From: Emydura subglobosa
Lineage: Eukaryota; Chordata; Testudines; Chelidae
Assembly (NCBI GenBank): GCA_007922225.1
Contig: ML679956.1
Coordinates: 71,416,111 to 71,480,110, forward strand
Length of the DNA: 64,000 nt
Direction: 5' to 3'
In this document: positions 21,588 to 36,100 of the stretch, piece by piece
Numbering within the stretch: the first letter of the stretch is position 1
How the letters are laid out: each line of letters starts with the position of its first letter
Position numbers and translations under genes: made by a program
The notes under the pieces: model-generated
Databases searched by the model: none
Told to the model about the DNA's origin: nothing
Seen by the model: the letters and a program-made list of their open reading frames with translations, nothing else

Positions 21588-22552
21588 GAGGCATAAAACC
21601 AGTGTCTCTATTGAGCCCATGATTGTTAGCATCCAGCAGAGTTATGGATATGTTGTGGGAACATTATGGAAGCCCAGATTCATAATTTGCCAGATGCTTA
21701 AAGTCATGGACTCAAAATGGACACTGGTTTCATATCTCACTACAACAATCTGTCACTCATTAGCCCTCCTTTGTCCTATGACTACAGCGGTGTTAATTGC
21801 CCACTTCATCTTGAATGGTCTCTTGCAACACGTGTTAACACCTTATGCTTAATCTGTTTCTCCTGTAGCAATGATCTGCATTTTTATACCTGGGCCCTCT
21901 TCACCACTGCATCTCCTCCCTGCTGCAAGGAGACGGGGTAGGGGAATAGCTGTTCCGCCCCTAGCACAATATCCCTCTAAACTTGCTGGCCTCTAGCTCC
22001 CACCATAATATGAACATTTAATTAATATTAAATGTTGTCAACGGAGCTTTTATGAAGTGAAATACCTAGTGCAAGAATATATACGATCCTAGTCCCAAAT
22101 ACTAGTCAGCACAGATCTTTACACCTTTTTAATTAACTGCCTGGGAGAAAGCAACAGAGATGTTAAAGCAAAAAAAAAATTCCCACATGTCGTATGAGTG
22201 CTGAAATATATATAGGCGCTGTCAGACCTGTTGAAAGAATAAAGCCGTTTGATGAATACATCTGCTGAGAACTGGTGTGTCAGTGCTCTGTGCAGACAGA
22301 TCCTTAAATTAATACAGGTAGGAGGAACAGGTATACAAGAAAGCTGTGTGTGAGACTCCAGTACACTCAGAAATGTTTTCCCCCAGCTGTATCTACATAT
22401 TTGGATGGACCCCATCACTGGTCCCCGTTCGTTATCCTCAATACCCCTGTGAAGCGGGGAAGCATTGTCAATCTCCATTTTACAGATGGGGGAAATTGCG
22501 GCACAGACATTAAGGGTTACTTCCAAGAGGTGCCACACAGACCCCACAGCCT

Positions 22553-22574
22553 GGGTGGGTGGGTGGGTGGGTGG
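22553..22574 (+). repeat. (GGGT)5 tract, potential G-quadruplex
   Basis: Five successive GGG runs separated by single T bases, the classic layout for a stable parallel G-quadruplex on the plus strand. Confidence 0.85.
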
Positions 22575-23704
22575 ATGAAGGTGGCTTTCAGCAGCATTTG
22601 CACCCTCCTGAATCTGACCTGTTCCAGGGGCTGGTTCAGCTGCTGGCATAAATGTAGACAGCCCTGAGATCCTGTCTACGTTCTAGCAGCCTCCCTGGGC
22701 TACTGTATGGGTGGCAGTGCTGGTCTCGATCTCTACAGAGCTGCTCTGCCCCCAATACATCCACTGTGTCAGGAAATCCTCAGAAGACAGCCTGCAAGCG
22801 TCATCTGCAGTTCCTGGGGAATTCTGCAGCTGCCAGAACCAGGGACACTACAGCCCTTTCACACTGCTTTGGCCCTTTAAGCCAGCACAAAGGAGCCAGG
22901 ATATGGGTGAGAATTTAGCCTTCAAGTGACTTGCCTAAGGACACAATGACGTCAGTAGCAGAGTCAGGAACAGACCCGTAGGCCTCATGAGCCCCAGGCC
23001 AGCACCTTAACCACAAGACACACTTCCTCTCCAAAGCACAGCTACTCGGACAGAAGAAGCAGTTACCAGACCAGGCACCCACACCCTTACCAGGATGATG
23101 AGGATGGTGGTGATGATGGAGCTGAAGAGAGTTTACTTACCCATCAAAAAATAAATCTCTCACCTTGGGAAGCAGAGATTTGCAAGGCTGAACCAATATT
23201 TCTAATAGGCAAAACACAGCTATGGGCTCCTCTAATCCACAGGAACATAGGTAACCAATGAATGTTAAGACAGTGACACATTACATTATGTAAGTCATCA
23301 TCAGCTGAAAGCAGTTATAAGAGCTACCTTAAATATACTGGAAAGCGTCTTAGAAAGATAGATTTTTCAGTGGGGCAGGGAGGGATAGAAAAATAGCTTT
23401 ACTCAGCAGTCCTCTTCCATGACTACATCTGACAGCCCAAGAGTTGGGGCAACCTTGTGTAGAGACCCAAGGCAGAACTGGCTGTGTCAAGTCTGGAAGT
23501 CAGAGCGAGAACTCCAGGGTGTGTGTCCATCCAGAACGCTGAGTAAAGAATCCTCTTCGTATTTATTACAACCTCAGTCTTGTCTCTTCTCTACTGTGAG
23601 AGATACACAGGATCAACAAGCAGAGAAGGGGGCAGAAAGTGCTAAAAGTAGCACCTTTTGAAAAACAACAGTCAAACACAAATAGATACATTCAGGAAAA
23701 AAAA

Positions 23705-23925
23705 AATAAAGGTTGGCCTGCTGGTTAGGATTCTAGCATACAACTCAAGAGACTTCAGTGCAGGTTCCTGCTCCCCCTTCATTATCCTCTCTGTGACTCA
23801 ACTCCTACTCTCTAAAATAGAGTTATAATAGCACTGTCCTACCACATAGGGCTATTGCAAGAGTAAATACATTAAAGAGTGTGATACTATGGTAATGTGG
23901 GGGAGGCATATAAGTAGCTAAGGTT
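23705..23925 (+). mobile_element. tRNA-derived SINE
   Basis: TTGGCCTGCTGGTTAGGATT gives the tRNA-like head. The body with ATAGGGCTATTGCAAGAGTA matches the element at 62040-62300. Confidence 0.6.
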
Positions 23926-26787
23926 GATACACCCCCTACCGTCTGTATAATTGACACAGTTTATATATATGCCCATTACACAAATATCTACCCAATCTCC
24001 TTCCCTTTGGTAGCGTTAAGAGATTCAGCTATACTTTGTGGATTAGGAGCCACAAATCCTCCTGGAGACAGAGCATTCAGTGGTTCTGTGAAGCAGTATC
24101 ATCATCTGTGTTATGGTAGAGCCTGGGACCTGGGCCCCATCTGCTAGCCATTGCACGCATGCGCACACAAAGATGGTCTCTGCCCCAAAGACTAATGATC
24201 TAAGGCCCTGATCCTGCAAGTAAATGAGTTGCCCCATTGGCTTCATCTAGTTCGTGCCGAGTTTGTGTGTGAACGTGTTTGCTGGATCAGAGTGTAAACA
24301 TCTGACAGGAGACAACAGGTGAACAGATCATCTGCCATGTCTGAAATATTTCTCCTGCCAAAGAAATCAGCCAGGAGAGCCTTGCCAAATTGTGCAGAAA
24401 ATCTCAACATCTCAGGGATAATCTGCCCAAGAAACAGCCCAGACCTGTAGCTGAAGTCAGGTAAATCTATTTATTGAAACTCTTGAGTGATGTCACAACC
24501 TCAGGCTAACCCAGTCTAACATAGTTTCTTACCCCACTTTACTCTTCTATAGTGAATGTATGTATATATGTATGTGCATATATATATTTATTTATTTAAG
24601 GAGGTACACTTTTAGAGGGAGGCCTAAACCCAAACTCCATTTGAGCATTCCCCCCAGGACTTTGTTGCAGTTTAAATTGGGTCCAGATCTGGAATTCATG
24701 ACTGGTCAATACTTCTCCAATAGCCCAAACCCCCGGAACTTGAACACCATAGAAAAGCTATTCCAGTACTATTTCTGGCCCAGTCAAAACCACAAGGTGC
24801 CGTAAAAATCTTATGATTTCCAGATTACACAGGTGGAGAGGCATGCGTGAGAGCGTCTGAAATGAACCTCTAGTTCTCCCAAGTGGGGGGAGAGTTAAAA
24901 TGGGCTGAGAGCCTGGTTCATTGCTAGGCTCTGTTACAGACCTCCTGAATGACCTGGGGCAATTCACCTCACTCTCTGTGCTGCATTTCCCCTTCTGGAG
25001 AATGAAGCTAATGCTCCTTTTCTCCTGCCCTTTCTTTCTCTTGTCTCTAAGTTCTTCAGGGCAAGAACTCTGTTACTATCCATTTGCGTGACACCTACCA
25101 CCAAGGGTCCTAATAAGCTATTGCTATTTAGGAAGAGCAGCCCTAGCTCAGACTCTTCATACATTACATGGTGGTCGCCCAACGTGCAAGATTCCCAAAA
25201 CCACCCCCCACATCCCAAATTCCCAAGCCCACATTAAACACGGCCAGCGTTAGCAGTTGTGAAGTCCAGCATCTTCCGCTACAGATGCTCCTGCCACCCG
25301 TTGTAATCCTCAATTGCCTCCTTTATCCTGCAGCAAATAATTGCCAGCGTTTATACAGTACGTAAAAGAGCGGCGAGAAGGAAGGCACGCCGCAGTCAGA
25401 ACATATGCATGTTTTATTTATAAATGGAGTGTAAGACGACGTTTATAGCAGATGTTCAAAAAGGAGAAAAGCCAAATCTCATTAATAACGACATGGATTC
25501 CACTCCAGCTCCAACCCCCTCCCCAGCCTTCATCCCTCCACTCACCCTCGTCCTCTCACACAAAAGCCTGAGTGACGAGATGAGCCTTACTCCATCACCT
25601 GGAAATCAGACAGCCATTGGCTTAAGAGATGTTGTCAATACACCTCCCAAGGAATGGCAATACACCAGCACTCTCCACCAAGAAGAGTCCCAGTATCTCC
25701 CCACTAGCTTTTACTGGCCATGAGGGGCACAGGGCTCATCTGCAGGTGAAAGGAAGCCTAGGAGAGCCAGAATCTCTGTGAGCAGATGTTATCCTTAGCC
25801 CTCCTGATGTGGTTCTGCCATGACGTCTGATGGACTTTATCCACAAAATAAGCAGGAAACTCCTCACCGTGACACAGATTTCACTCTATTCTATCTGCAC
25901 AGCACACCTCCCGGAACAGTCCCAACCTGTTGGGATTTTGCAGACACTATGATGGAGGAAAATGTAGTCTTCTTCGAAGTTTTATGCAAGGGCTGGGCTG
26001 CAAGCAAATATCCTCAGTGCTGCTCTACACAGACACAGAGCATGAGAACTGCCTCTGCCCTATGCATTCATCCCTAGCAAGTTATCTGTATAACAAGGTG
26101 GCCTGGGACGATGCAGTGTCAGGAGAGGACAGGTTTCCCTTCATAGTAAAAGGCAAAGGATTCTCACAAGCAATAAGAAAACAGTGATGGGTGTGGCATA
26201 AGCAAGTGAATAGAACATCTGCCAAATCGTCATTGGAGCAAGATGCAGTCTGTATTGTTTTCTCTTCTAAGAGAGCTCAAACTCCACAAGGCCCATCAGT
26301 CTTTTTGGATGGACAAATTAAATAGGTCCGCCGCCACGAAGGGAAACTCTGCTTTCGAACAGACCCTTCAAAACACACAGGATTCTTGGCAGGTTTTCAT
26401 TTTATCTGCTAAACCCTGTGACACCTAAAGGAAAAACTGTGTTAGGCATGCCAGCCCATTGCTCGCTGTTTCTGTGAGAAAAATCTAGTCCGTTTTTCTG
26501 CTTCTTGGTTAACTCAGAGCTGGATAAAAGGTAAAGGGTTTGAAGTCAGGGTAGATGAGGGAAAGAACTGGAGATAAAAAGGCTTATTTAGATGTCTAGT
26601 AAAAACCTATCCACCACCAAGGGTGGGGTTGTTTTCTCAGGCTGGATCCAGGCTATGTTTATATATTGCACATGATTCATTTTCTCTGCAAGGCTATTCC
26701 ACCATAGAACAGAACTCCCACTTGGGGAAAGTGTCCGAACATGGTGCCCGTGGCAGCATTTGAGGAGCGGTGAAGAGAGAAGAGAAG

Positions 26788-26793
26788 TTTATT
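26788..26793 (-). terminator. Candidate polyadenylation signal for copy B
   Basis: AATAAA on the minus strand about 250 bases downstream of the copy B stop codon, a plausible 3' UTR length. No transcript evidence is available. Confidence 0.35.
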
Positions 26794-27040
26794 CTGTCCT
26801 ATTTTCAGATTTTTCACCTTCAATTCAAAGCTCCAGTTCTCTCCCAGCCAGGGTGTTACCGAGCAGGAGTGACTAACTGCAGTACTGACTGGGGAACACA
26901 ATGAAGGAGCTTAGGGAAGGCAAATGAGATAGAGGAGAAAAAGAGCTGGTCTACTCGGGGAATTAATGTATAATAAGAACCAAGCTGAATCCACCGATGG
27001 CTTGCAGACTTTGCTCCTCAGTGTCTTATGGCTGGCTTAA

Positions 27041-27137
27041 CTAGAAGCGTGTGCTCCTTGTCTGTCCTCTGTCTTGGCCGCCTTCTTTTAGTTTCAAGTA
27101 TCCAATTTCATAGCTCCCGTTGACATTTTCACCAGAC
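27041..27137 (-). CDS. SLC22A13: Copy B exon 10: cytoplasmic C-terminus
   Basis: A 97-base coding end read from a TCGTTAG acceptor: [20 protein letters not shown], then a basic stretch ending STRF and TAG. The phase fits exon 9 exactly. The last four residues form a class I PDZ-binding pattern, like the S-T-x-F ends I recall for human SLC22A13 and URAT1. Confidence 0.75.
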
Positions 27138-30100
27138 CTAACGAAAGAGAATACGGTTAGGTGTAAGAGAAGGACACTTTTCGAAATTGCAACGGTTGTA
27201 CCAGTTTTGCCATTGGCTTCCCATGTAACCATGATCATTTTCCCAACAGCCCAGCTCACAGTCCACTCGCCCCCAACACTTTGCTGTGAACAAACCCCAC
27301 TTCACCACAGTGGCTCAGTGAACCCGGACTACTCCGAGCCACTGAGCGCGTGTATACTTTTCCTCAGTCCTTCCGTTGCTCCACTCAGCACCTTCCAACC
27401 CACGGAACCACCTCAATTTAATCTCTTCCCCCTTCCTGGAACAAAATTTCAGCCCCCTTCAACCTTCTGGACCCTTCCTGCCGCCACCAGAAGATGTTGC
27501 TCACCTCAGCAAGCAGGAAGCCTCATGCTTACATCATATTGACCATGTTGCTGCCCCTACATCCCCGCATGCAGTTACTCTGGTCTCCATGGGAGTTGTT
27601 GCTGATGCACATTGCTTCTCCCCTCCAGCTCTCGGCCCAATGGTAGAGTTGGAGAAGGATTGGGGATGGATTCCAGATGGGGCAAATCAAGACTCACTTG
27701 GAGCAAGAGTTCCAGTCAGGCCCGGGGGCCCACGTTGTTTCCCCAAATCCTAGGAAGTTAGTGCGTGGACGAGAGGCACCTCAGGATTGGTTAGTCTCTA
27801 GGTGCCTCTAGAAGTTAGTCTCCCCATTTTCTATACAATGGATTCCCCTCCTCACCCCCACAATCTGATTGTTTAGCCTCTTCCTTCCAGGATCAGATCC
27901 TGACAAGCCAGCCACTAGCACTGTTGATGAGAAGGGACAGTGCAGAGGGGAGGCGGGTGAGTTGTGCGTTTCATTCACAGATGGGTCTGAAAGAGCTGGC
28001 AGCTCAGCCGGGAACAGCTTTGGTCTCAGTTGCCTGAATATCACTGAAGAGAGAAGCAAAAGGCACCCCGCCACCACCACCATGTAGCAACGTGTGAAAA
28101 GGTGAAGGGGGTGGGTGGGAAGTTCTGCAAATGCATTTTGAAGACTTACCGCTCACTAGCCAAAGATGGCTCCATGTGATCCTGAAGCTCTTTGCCACGT
28201 GTCTCTGGAAGCAGGAAGCAGAGGATTCCTGCAATCACTGGAGTGCTTCCAAATATCGCCATGGGAATAGCAGGATGGTACTTGGCCAAGAGACCAATCA
28301 GAGGGGAGATGATGCCACCCACTCTGGCTGACATTAAACACAAACCCATCCCGGTCTGCCTGGTAAGGGAGGAAAGCATGGAAGATGTGAAAAGGATGCA
28401 GTAGAAGAATGTCTTTGCTTATGGGGTTGTCTCCAGTGGTCTAGATCCTTGTTTTGTTCTGTAATTTGGGGGAATCCAAGTTCAAGCCCTGATCAGTGCC
28501 CTGCTTCCATCTTTGCATTGCCATCAGTAGGGACAGTATTGTAGATGGGGCTCCAATATTTGGAGAAAGCTGCTTAAAACAACAACAGGGCTCAATTCAG
28601 TGGGCTTTCGATCGTAAGAATGCCCATACTGGGTCAGACCAATGGTCCATCTAGCCCAGTGTCCTGTCTTCTGACAGTGGCCAATGCCAGGGGCTTCAGA
28701 GGGGATGAATAGAACTGATAATCATCAAGTAATCCATCTCCTGTCGCTCATTCCCAACTTCTGGCAAACAGAGGCTGGGGACACTTCAGAGCATGGTGTT
28801 GCATCCCTGCCCATCCTGGCTAATAGCCATTGATGGACTTATCCTCTATGAACCTATCTAGTTCTTTTTTGATTATAGTCTTGGCCTTCACAACATCCCA
28901 TGGCAAAGAATTCCACAAGTTGACAGTGTGTTATATGAAAAAACACTTCCTTTTATTTGTTTTAAACCTGCTGCCTATTAATTTAATTCGGTGACCACTA
29001 GTTCTTATGTTAGGAGAAGGAGTAAATAACACTTCCTTATTTACTTTCTCCACATCAGTCATGATTTTATAGACCTCTATCATATCCCCCTTAGTTGTCT
29101 CTTTTTCAAGCTGAAAAGTCCAAGTCTTATTAATCTCTCTCCACATGGAAGCTGTTCCATACCCCTAATCATTTTTGTTGCCCTTTTCTGTACCTTTTCC
29201 AATTCCAATATATCTTCGTTGAGATGGGACGACCAGATCTGCGAGCAGTATTCAAGATGTGGGCAGACCATGGATTTATAAAGAGGCAATACAGTATTTT
29301 CTGTCTTATTTTCTCTCTCTTTCCTAATGATTCCCCAAATTCTGTTAGCTTTTTTGACTACCACTGCACATGGAGTGGATGTTTTCAGAGAACTATCCAC
29401 AATGACTCCAAGATCTCTTTCCTGGGTGGTAACAGCTAATTTAGACCCCTTTACTAACCGTAACTGATTCGTGACCTTTCAGCTAAAAATGAGTGGAAAA
29501 TGCCTTCCTTTGGCCAAACAGGTTAACTTGGTGAAACACAATCCATCAGTGAGCAGATGGGAGGGAAAAGCAACAACTAGTGGATTCTGTTTTTGAGAAA
29601 AATAGCCAACCCAGTACCCATGCCACTAGGCCGCGCCGCCACTCAGACAGTGAGGGATGCAGGTGGTTGTCCAATCCGGTATCTTGTCTCAACTCAAAGC
29701 CATTAATACAGAGCACAAGAAGGATCGCATCTCTCTAGCTACGTACTTCTGTAGCCCCCATCCCCACAGCATCTTGGATTCAAATTAACCCGTTTGATTT
29801 CTAGATCAAAACTGGAGATTGACCACTGCCTGTTCTAGAGTTGGAGAAGATAAGATTGCTGTACAGGACCCGGGGATGCAGAGAGATTAGAATGGACTAT
29901 AGGAGGAAGGGCTATTTTTCATCGGGGATTGATCCCGATCCTCTGGAATCATATCAAAGATAACTCTTTGGACTTCCTGAGGCAATATTTTGTCCCTAAA
30001 AGGCTCCATTACCAGTGAAAATAATAAAACCCACTCAGTGGTGAAAATAGCTTAAGGATTTCAATCTTGGAGTAAACCCACTTCCTGGGCTAAGGCATCA

Positions 30101-33100
30101 TAAAAAAAGGAAGGCGATCTCACCTGAGAACAGTGGGGACCAGCTCTGCAGAATACACATAGGCGGTAGAAAAAGAGGCCGCGATAGCAAACTTCCCTAA
30201 CACAGCCAGCGTCATGACCACCACCGGCAAATCTAGTGGCAAAAGGCAATGCTGTTATACAAAGCTTATACAGGAGGATGCAGGAGAGTGAGCACAGGCA
30301 GGGCTGTCCTATACACGCCCTCCAGCAGGCAAACCTATCAGACATGCACAGTGTGCGGTGAGAGTTGCAGTAAGGATGGTTCTGCTCTGGAAAGTGACTG
30401 TAGGAATGGCATCTCAGAGTTTCACATCTATCACGCCTTCTTGAATTGTTGCTCAAACACATTCAGCATACCCAGTGCAAAGACCTTTTCCCTAAGTGCC
30501 TGCCCTACAAACTCCCCCTGGATTCTGAAAGGTAAGCTGAGTTTTTTTTCCTTTTCATCACTATCACCAGTAATCAGAGATTTCCCAGACCAGATTATGC
30601 CCTTTATTGTACCTTCTAGCCCCATTGCCTTCAGATTATGCTCTTATTTACTCCAGTGTGACCCCCCACTGTCCTCACGTGCTCCCTTAGTGACACCTGT
30701 GCATCCCCAGTGACTTCAGACTATGCCCTTGGTGGCAACTGTGTAATGAAAAGTAGAATTTGACCCTGCAATTAGAACTTCTGCAACTGGGCTAACAATT
30801 GTTTATCCCAATTAGAATCCAGCTCCCATTGCTGCCCTGGGACCTGCAGAATTAACAGGAATGAAATCTTATTTTTGGCACTGAAGTCAGCAAATACAAC
30901 ACACCAGGAGTCAATCCAGGAGGTAAGCAGCATCAGTTGTACAGTCGCTTGTCAGACCAGAGCCACGCTTTACAGAATCCCCAAGCTTTCCAGGGCAATG
31001 TCAGCCAACCGCCAAGTCAAGACCAGCCTTTATTAGGTGATCAATTGCAGGCGCTCCCCTGGATGGTAGCTTGAGATAAGCCAGAAAGAGAAGTGCAATG
31101 AATCATTCAGGCAAAGTCAACAGAGTTTTACCAGCCACTGACTTGACTGGATTAGACTAGTGTTGAATATATCTCATGATGCTTCAGAGGGAGATTTTCA
31201 AAGGTACAAAAAAATAATTGTTCCCTCAATTCTGATTAACTTTCAGTGGGAGCTGAATGCAAAACTGCCTTTGAAAACCTCAGGATTTTTTTAAAATTTT
31301 CATTATTTGTATTACGGTAGCACCTAGGAACACTAGTTACAGACCAGGACCTCACTGTGCTAGGCGCTGTACAAACTCAGAACAAAGTGACAATCCCTGC
31401 CCTAGAGGGTGCACAATAAGTGTCAGACCAGAGAAAAAAGACAAACAGGGGAGCACAAGGAAACAATGAGCAATATTGTCTAAATAGACTAGACAGACAC
31501 AGGGTGGGGGAAGGGATAGAATAGACAAGCAGAGTGATCAGTGTGATGGTAACAAATGGCACATTAGTGCCACAATTTTGGAGGGGGGACGGTTACTTAG
31601 GAGGGGGATCAGCTCCATGGAAAGAAAAGGGAAGGGACAGAGGAGACAGGGGCAGCGCAGCAGTGGAAAGGCATCAGAACATAAGAACGGCCACAACGGG
31701 TCAAGACCAATGGTCCATCTAGCCCAGTATCCTGCCTTCCGACAGTGGCCAAGGCCAGGCGCTCCAGAGGGAAAGAGCAGAACAGGCAACCATCGAGTGA
31801 TCCGTCCCCTGTCACCCACTCCCAGCTTCTGGCAAACAGAGACAGATGTGGAGCAAAGGTGAGATGGAGAGACCAGGAGGGGGAGAATTGATGCAAACAG
31901 CCAGTCAGCACAGAGCGGAGTCAGTCAGAGAACAGTTTAACAGTTTTGACTGCAACATCCCAAAGTCAGAAGGTCCCTGCTAGGGTCCGAGTGCCCCCAG
32001 AGTGAGGGCGTCTGCACAGTTCTGGGTCCAGAGAGCTGCTGGGAGAAGGGATGGCCCCTTTTAGTTTAGTTAACCAGCACAGAGTATTCAGATTGTCTAA
32101 TCGACCCAGATGCCAGCAGGCTACTGCGACTACTCAAATCTCTGGCTCTGCAATCAAGCCCCAAGCATTGGCTAAGGATGAAGCAAGCATGAATCGCATC
32201 AGTCTGCGTCAGTCCCTTTGAAAAACGCTAGAGCCGACATATGGCATGAACGAGTTCTAATGAATTTACTTGTGTGTTTCCTTGCATCTCGCACATTGCA
32301 GGGAACACTGTCAGCACTTCTGAAACAACAACAGGGGAAAGGGGTGAGATGACAGACAACAGGAGAAAAAGAGAAAAGAGAAAAATGAGGGAGGGGGAAG
32401 AAAAGAAAAGCACTGCCAGCCCTTTAAAACTCTTCCTTGGCCTGCAGGGGGGAAGTGTTTCATTGACAGGAACACCATGTTGTTCAACAGAGCATGCCTG
32501 CAAGACCGGGGGAATTTTAAAGAAGCAGGGATGTAATGAGAGAGGAAAGTAACACTTCGAAAATCCAGGTCATCTGCAATGGAGCCACGTGGGTGCCATC
32601 TTCAGAAAAGGTGGCTCAAGCACTAAAACCAAATGTTAGGAGCCAATAGCGAGGGTCCCCGTCAGCTGAGCTATGGAAGGGGGGAAATGGGGACAAAGGA
32701 ACGTGTCTCGGACTCGACTGCTCCATGTACCAGGTAGATTGGGCTGCACTCGGGGTAATTGATGCGTACCTTTTGGGATGCCAGTGATGATTAGACACAT
32801 GACTCCACCCAGGAGCAGAAAGAAGCCCTGGCATTTTTTCCTCCCAAACCACTGCAGCAGGAAGAGACAGCTGAAGCGGCCTGGTATTTCAACAGCCCCG
32901 AACACAAGCTGTGTCAGGTAAATGTCCAAGCTGAAACTCCCCACGTTAAGGCTCAGGCCATAGTACACTAGGCTGTTTACAAACCTGAAAGCAAAGCAGA
33001 GCAGAGTCTATAACATCTCCATGAGTGCAGTCAGCTTCAGCTGTTCCCTGTTTCCATGGGGAGAAGAAACATCCATGAGTTGTGCTAAAGGGTAAGTGCT

Positions 33101-36100
33101 CAGAGAGATGCCACAATTTCTTGTACACTCTTTATGCAGTGGTTTGGTTTTCCTGTGGGGTATTGTATGCTGAGTAAAAGAAATAAAGGGAAATAACAGG
33201 GTAGTTGCTAGCTACAGTTAGAGAATAGTAAGAAATGTTGGTACCCTAGTTCTGTACATAGTTTCTGTTCTTAATACAGGATTTATCTTGGAACCAGGGT
33301 TGCTTGTCAATAAGATAATACATGGCACCAGAGGAGGAAGACATGGAGTGCTGGAAAACCCAGTGAGAGATGTAACATCGAAATGGCTACTATACAGCCT
33401 GCACAACTGTAAGTAAATCCTCCGCCAGCTGTGAGAATCAGGGGAAGTTCTGAATATGCCTGGAGTAGGTTCAAACCGCAATTTGTGCAGTATATGAAAG
33501 CCATAGGGGAAAATAAACTGGAGAATGAGCAAAAGATTGCCCTGCTCTTAATAGTAACAGTTACAAAAGTCCTAGATGTATACAATGCATTCCATATAAA
33601 TCATGGTGGGGAAAGAGAGGAAAACTTTGCAGAAATAATGCAAATGTTTGAGGATCACTGTGTCCTTAGGAAAAAAAATGAACTTGTGAAAAATATATGT
33701 TCAGGATGAGAACATAGAATAAAGGGAAACAATAGAGAAGTTTGTCATAGACTTAAAATAAAACAATTCTGCAAAGATGGAATATTAAAAGATTCTCTCA
33801 TTAAAGATCAGATTGTCCAGGGGTGTAACAATAAACAAGTCCATGAATAGTCACTAAGGGAGTTGTATCTGACACTAGAAAGGGCAATGTGTCTATTCCG
33901 AACAGCAGAACACACACAAACACACGTACACCCTAGAGAAAACCACAGAGCACATGACTGTGAGTACCAGAGCTAAGCCAGCAAGGGAAAGGGTCACAGA
34001 AATTAAAATGAAAAACAGGAACCAATGCCAACGATGTGGCAACCGGCAGAATCACATATTTGGGCAAATATGTAGAAACTGTAATAAACCAGCCATTACG
34101 CTAAAGTGCACAGAGAAAGCAGGAAAGTGCACATAATAAATGCAGACTGGGACTCCTCGAGTGAAGAGGAAGAGCTGTTCTTATGCACAGTAACGGAGGA
34201 GGCTGCAAACTCAAAAGACTAGCTAATTAAAAAATGTGCACAAATAGCACTTATGTGATATACAAGATAGGCATAAGTGACTGTAATAACCGAAACCGAA
34301 ACAGTGAGATGTAAGAAGCACATAAAAGTGGAAAAGTCATTAGTGTCTGTGAAAGACTATAATGGAGAAACTATTCCAGTCTTGGGGGAACACACATTGA
34401 CACTCAAATACAAAGGCAAAAATAGAAGAGTACTGGGGTGGTACACAAAGAAGCAACCAGTCTTAGGTTTATAAACATGTGAGGTGCTCGGTCTCAAAGG
34501 AATATATGCCTTTCAGTCAAAAAGACAACACAGAATCAGATGTTATGAAAGCATTAACAGCATCATATGAAGATGTAATCACAGGAAATGGGTGCCTCCC
34601 AGTAGTATACAAGATAGGGTTAAGAGAAGATGTAAAACCTGTTGAACATGTTACAAGAAAAGTTTCATGAGCTTTAAGAAAGAGGCTAGAAGAAAAAATG
34701 TGAAATTTGAAAACACATGGTATAATCTGGAGAATAGAACCACCAATAGATTGGGTTCTCTCCTTAATAATCATAGAAAAAAAATGAAGAGGCACCGTGG
34801 CTGTGCCTGGACTCTAAGGAGCTAAATAAAAAAAAAATCTTTTCTTTTGCCCAAAAGGAGTGAAATATTGTCTCAGATGGCCAGAGTCAAATTCTTCAGC
34901 AAATTAGATGCATCAGCAGGATTTTGGCAGATCCACTTGGACACAGACAGCTCTGAGCTCTGCACTTTCAACACACCATTGGCAGACACTGATTCCTAAG
35001 ACTGTCTATTGGAATATGTTCAGCTGCAGAAGTATTTCGCTGTAGAACGAACTGGATGCTGGAGGGTCTAGCAGATGTGAAAGTGTACGTAGATGACATC
35101 ATAATTTGGGGAAGCAATGCAAATGGACATCAGAAGCAACCGAGAAGAGTACTGGAAATTGCAAGAGCTAATAATCTTAAACTGTGTAAAACCAAGTGTC
35201 GATTTTAAACAATGGGAGTAGCATACTTGGAAGAGAGCCTGATCTCTCTTGTCTGATGAATCAAAGATTTGGCAATCCTGAACATGCCAAGACCTCAAGA
35301 AAAAAAAGGAATTCCAAGGCTGCTGGGTATGTTGAATTATGTCAGCAAGTTCATACCTAATCACAGAGCTCACTAAAGAATTCTCCTCCACACAGTCACT
35401 GAACGGTCATAGATCCCTGAGCATGAAAGAACATCTTGTGATGTAAAGCACATCCTGATGTCAGCGAAAATAAAATGCAGGTTTTGACACACACAGACAT
35501 CAAACTTTCCATAAATGCCTAGAAAGGAGGACTGAAGGCAGTACTATTAGTGTCATGGAAATGGTCTCAGATGCATCAAGGGCTATGAGAACTGCAGAGA
35601 AGTGGTATGCACACACTGAAAAAGAGATACCAGATCTGGAGTATGGATGCACAAGATTTCATGACTTTCACTTTGGGCATAGCTTCCAGCAGAAACTGAT
35701 CACAAACCACTGACTGCAATACACAAAAAGGGACTTGGATTCACCATATCCTTGAGGGTGTAAGTACAGAAAGTATGATGTGACCCTTGAGTTCCAACCT
35801 GGATGCCACCTAGCAATGGCAGACACATTCTCAAGAGTGCATGCTCCATCTGTCAATACACAGCCTGATGGTCTAGAACAAGCAGCAAACATACCTGTGA
35901 ACATGATAAAAGCATCACATCTGTATCTTCAGGCATTTGAGATGAATGGGAGACAGATACAGTGAAAGATGTAACACTGCAAGCAGCGATGCAAGCTATA
36001 AGCATATTCCCACTATAAAATGAGTTTTCTGTGATCTCAAGAGTGCTCTTGAAAGGTACACAGATTGTGGTTCCCTCAGTAAGGAGAAGGAAAATATTGG

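Larger units (their letters stand above)
21588..26780. other. Intergenic region between gypsy element and copy B 3' end
   Basis: No exon recognised. It holds SINE-like pieces at 22430-22530 and 22905-23030 (minus), 23705-23925 (plus) and 24890-25130 (plus), a GGGT repeat at 22553-22574 and an AT-rich TATG stretch around 24555-24600. Bases 25200-26780 look like unique, featureless DNA; short open frames there have no family resemblance. Confidence 0.55.
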
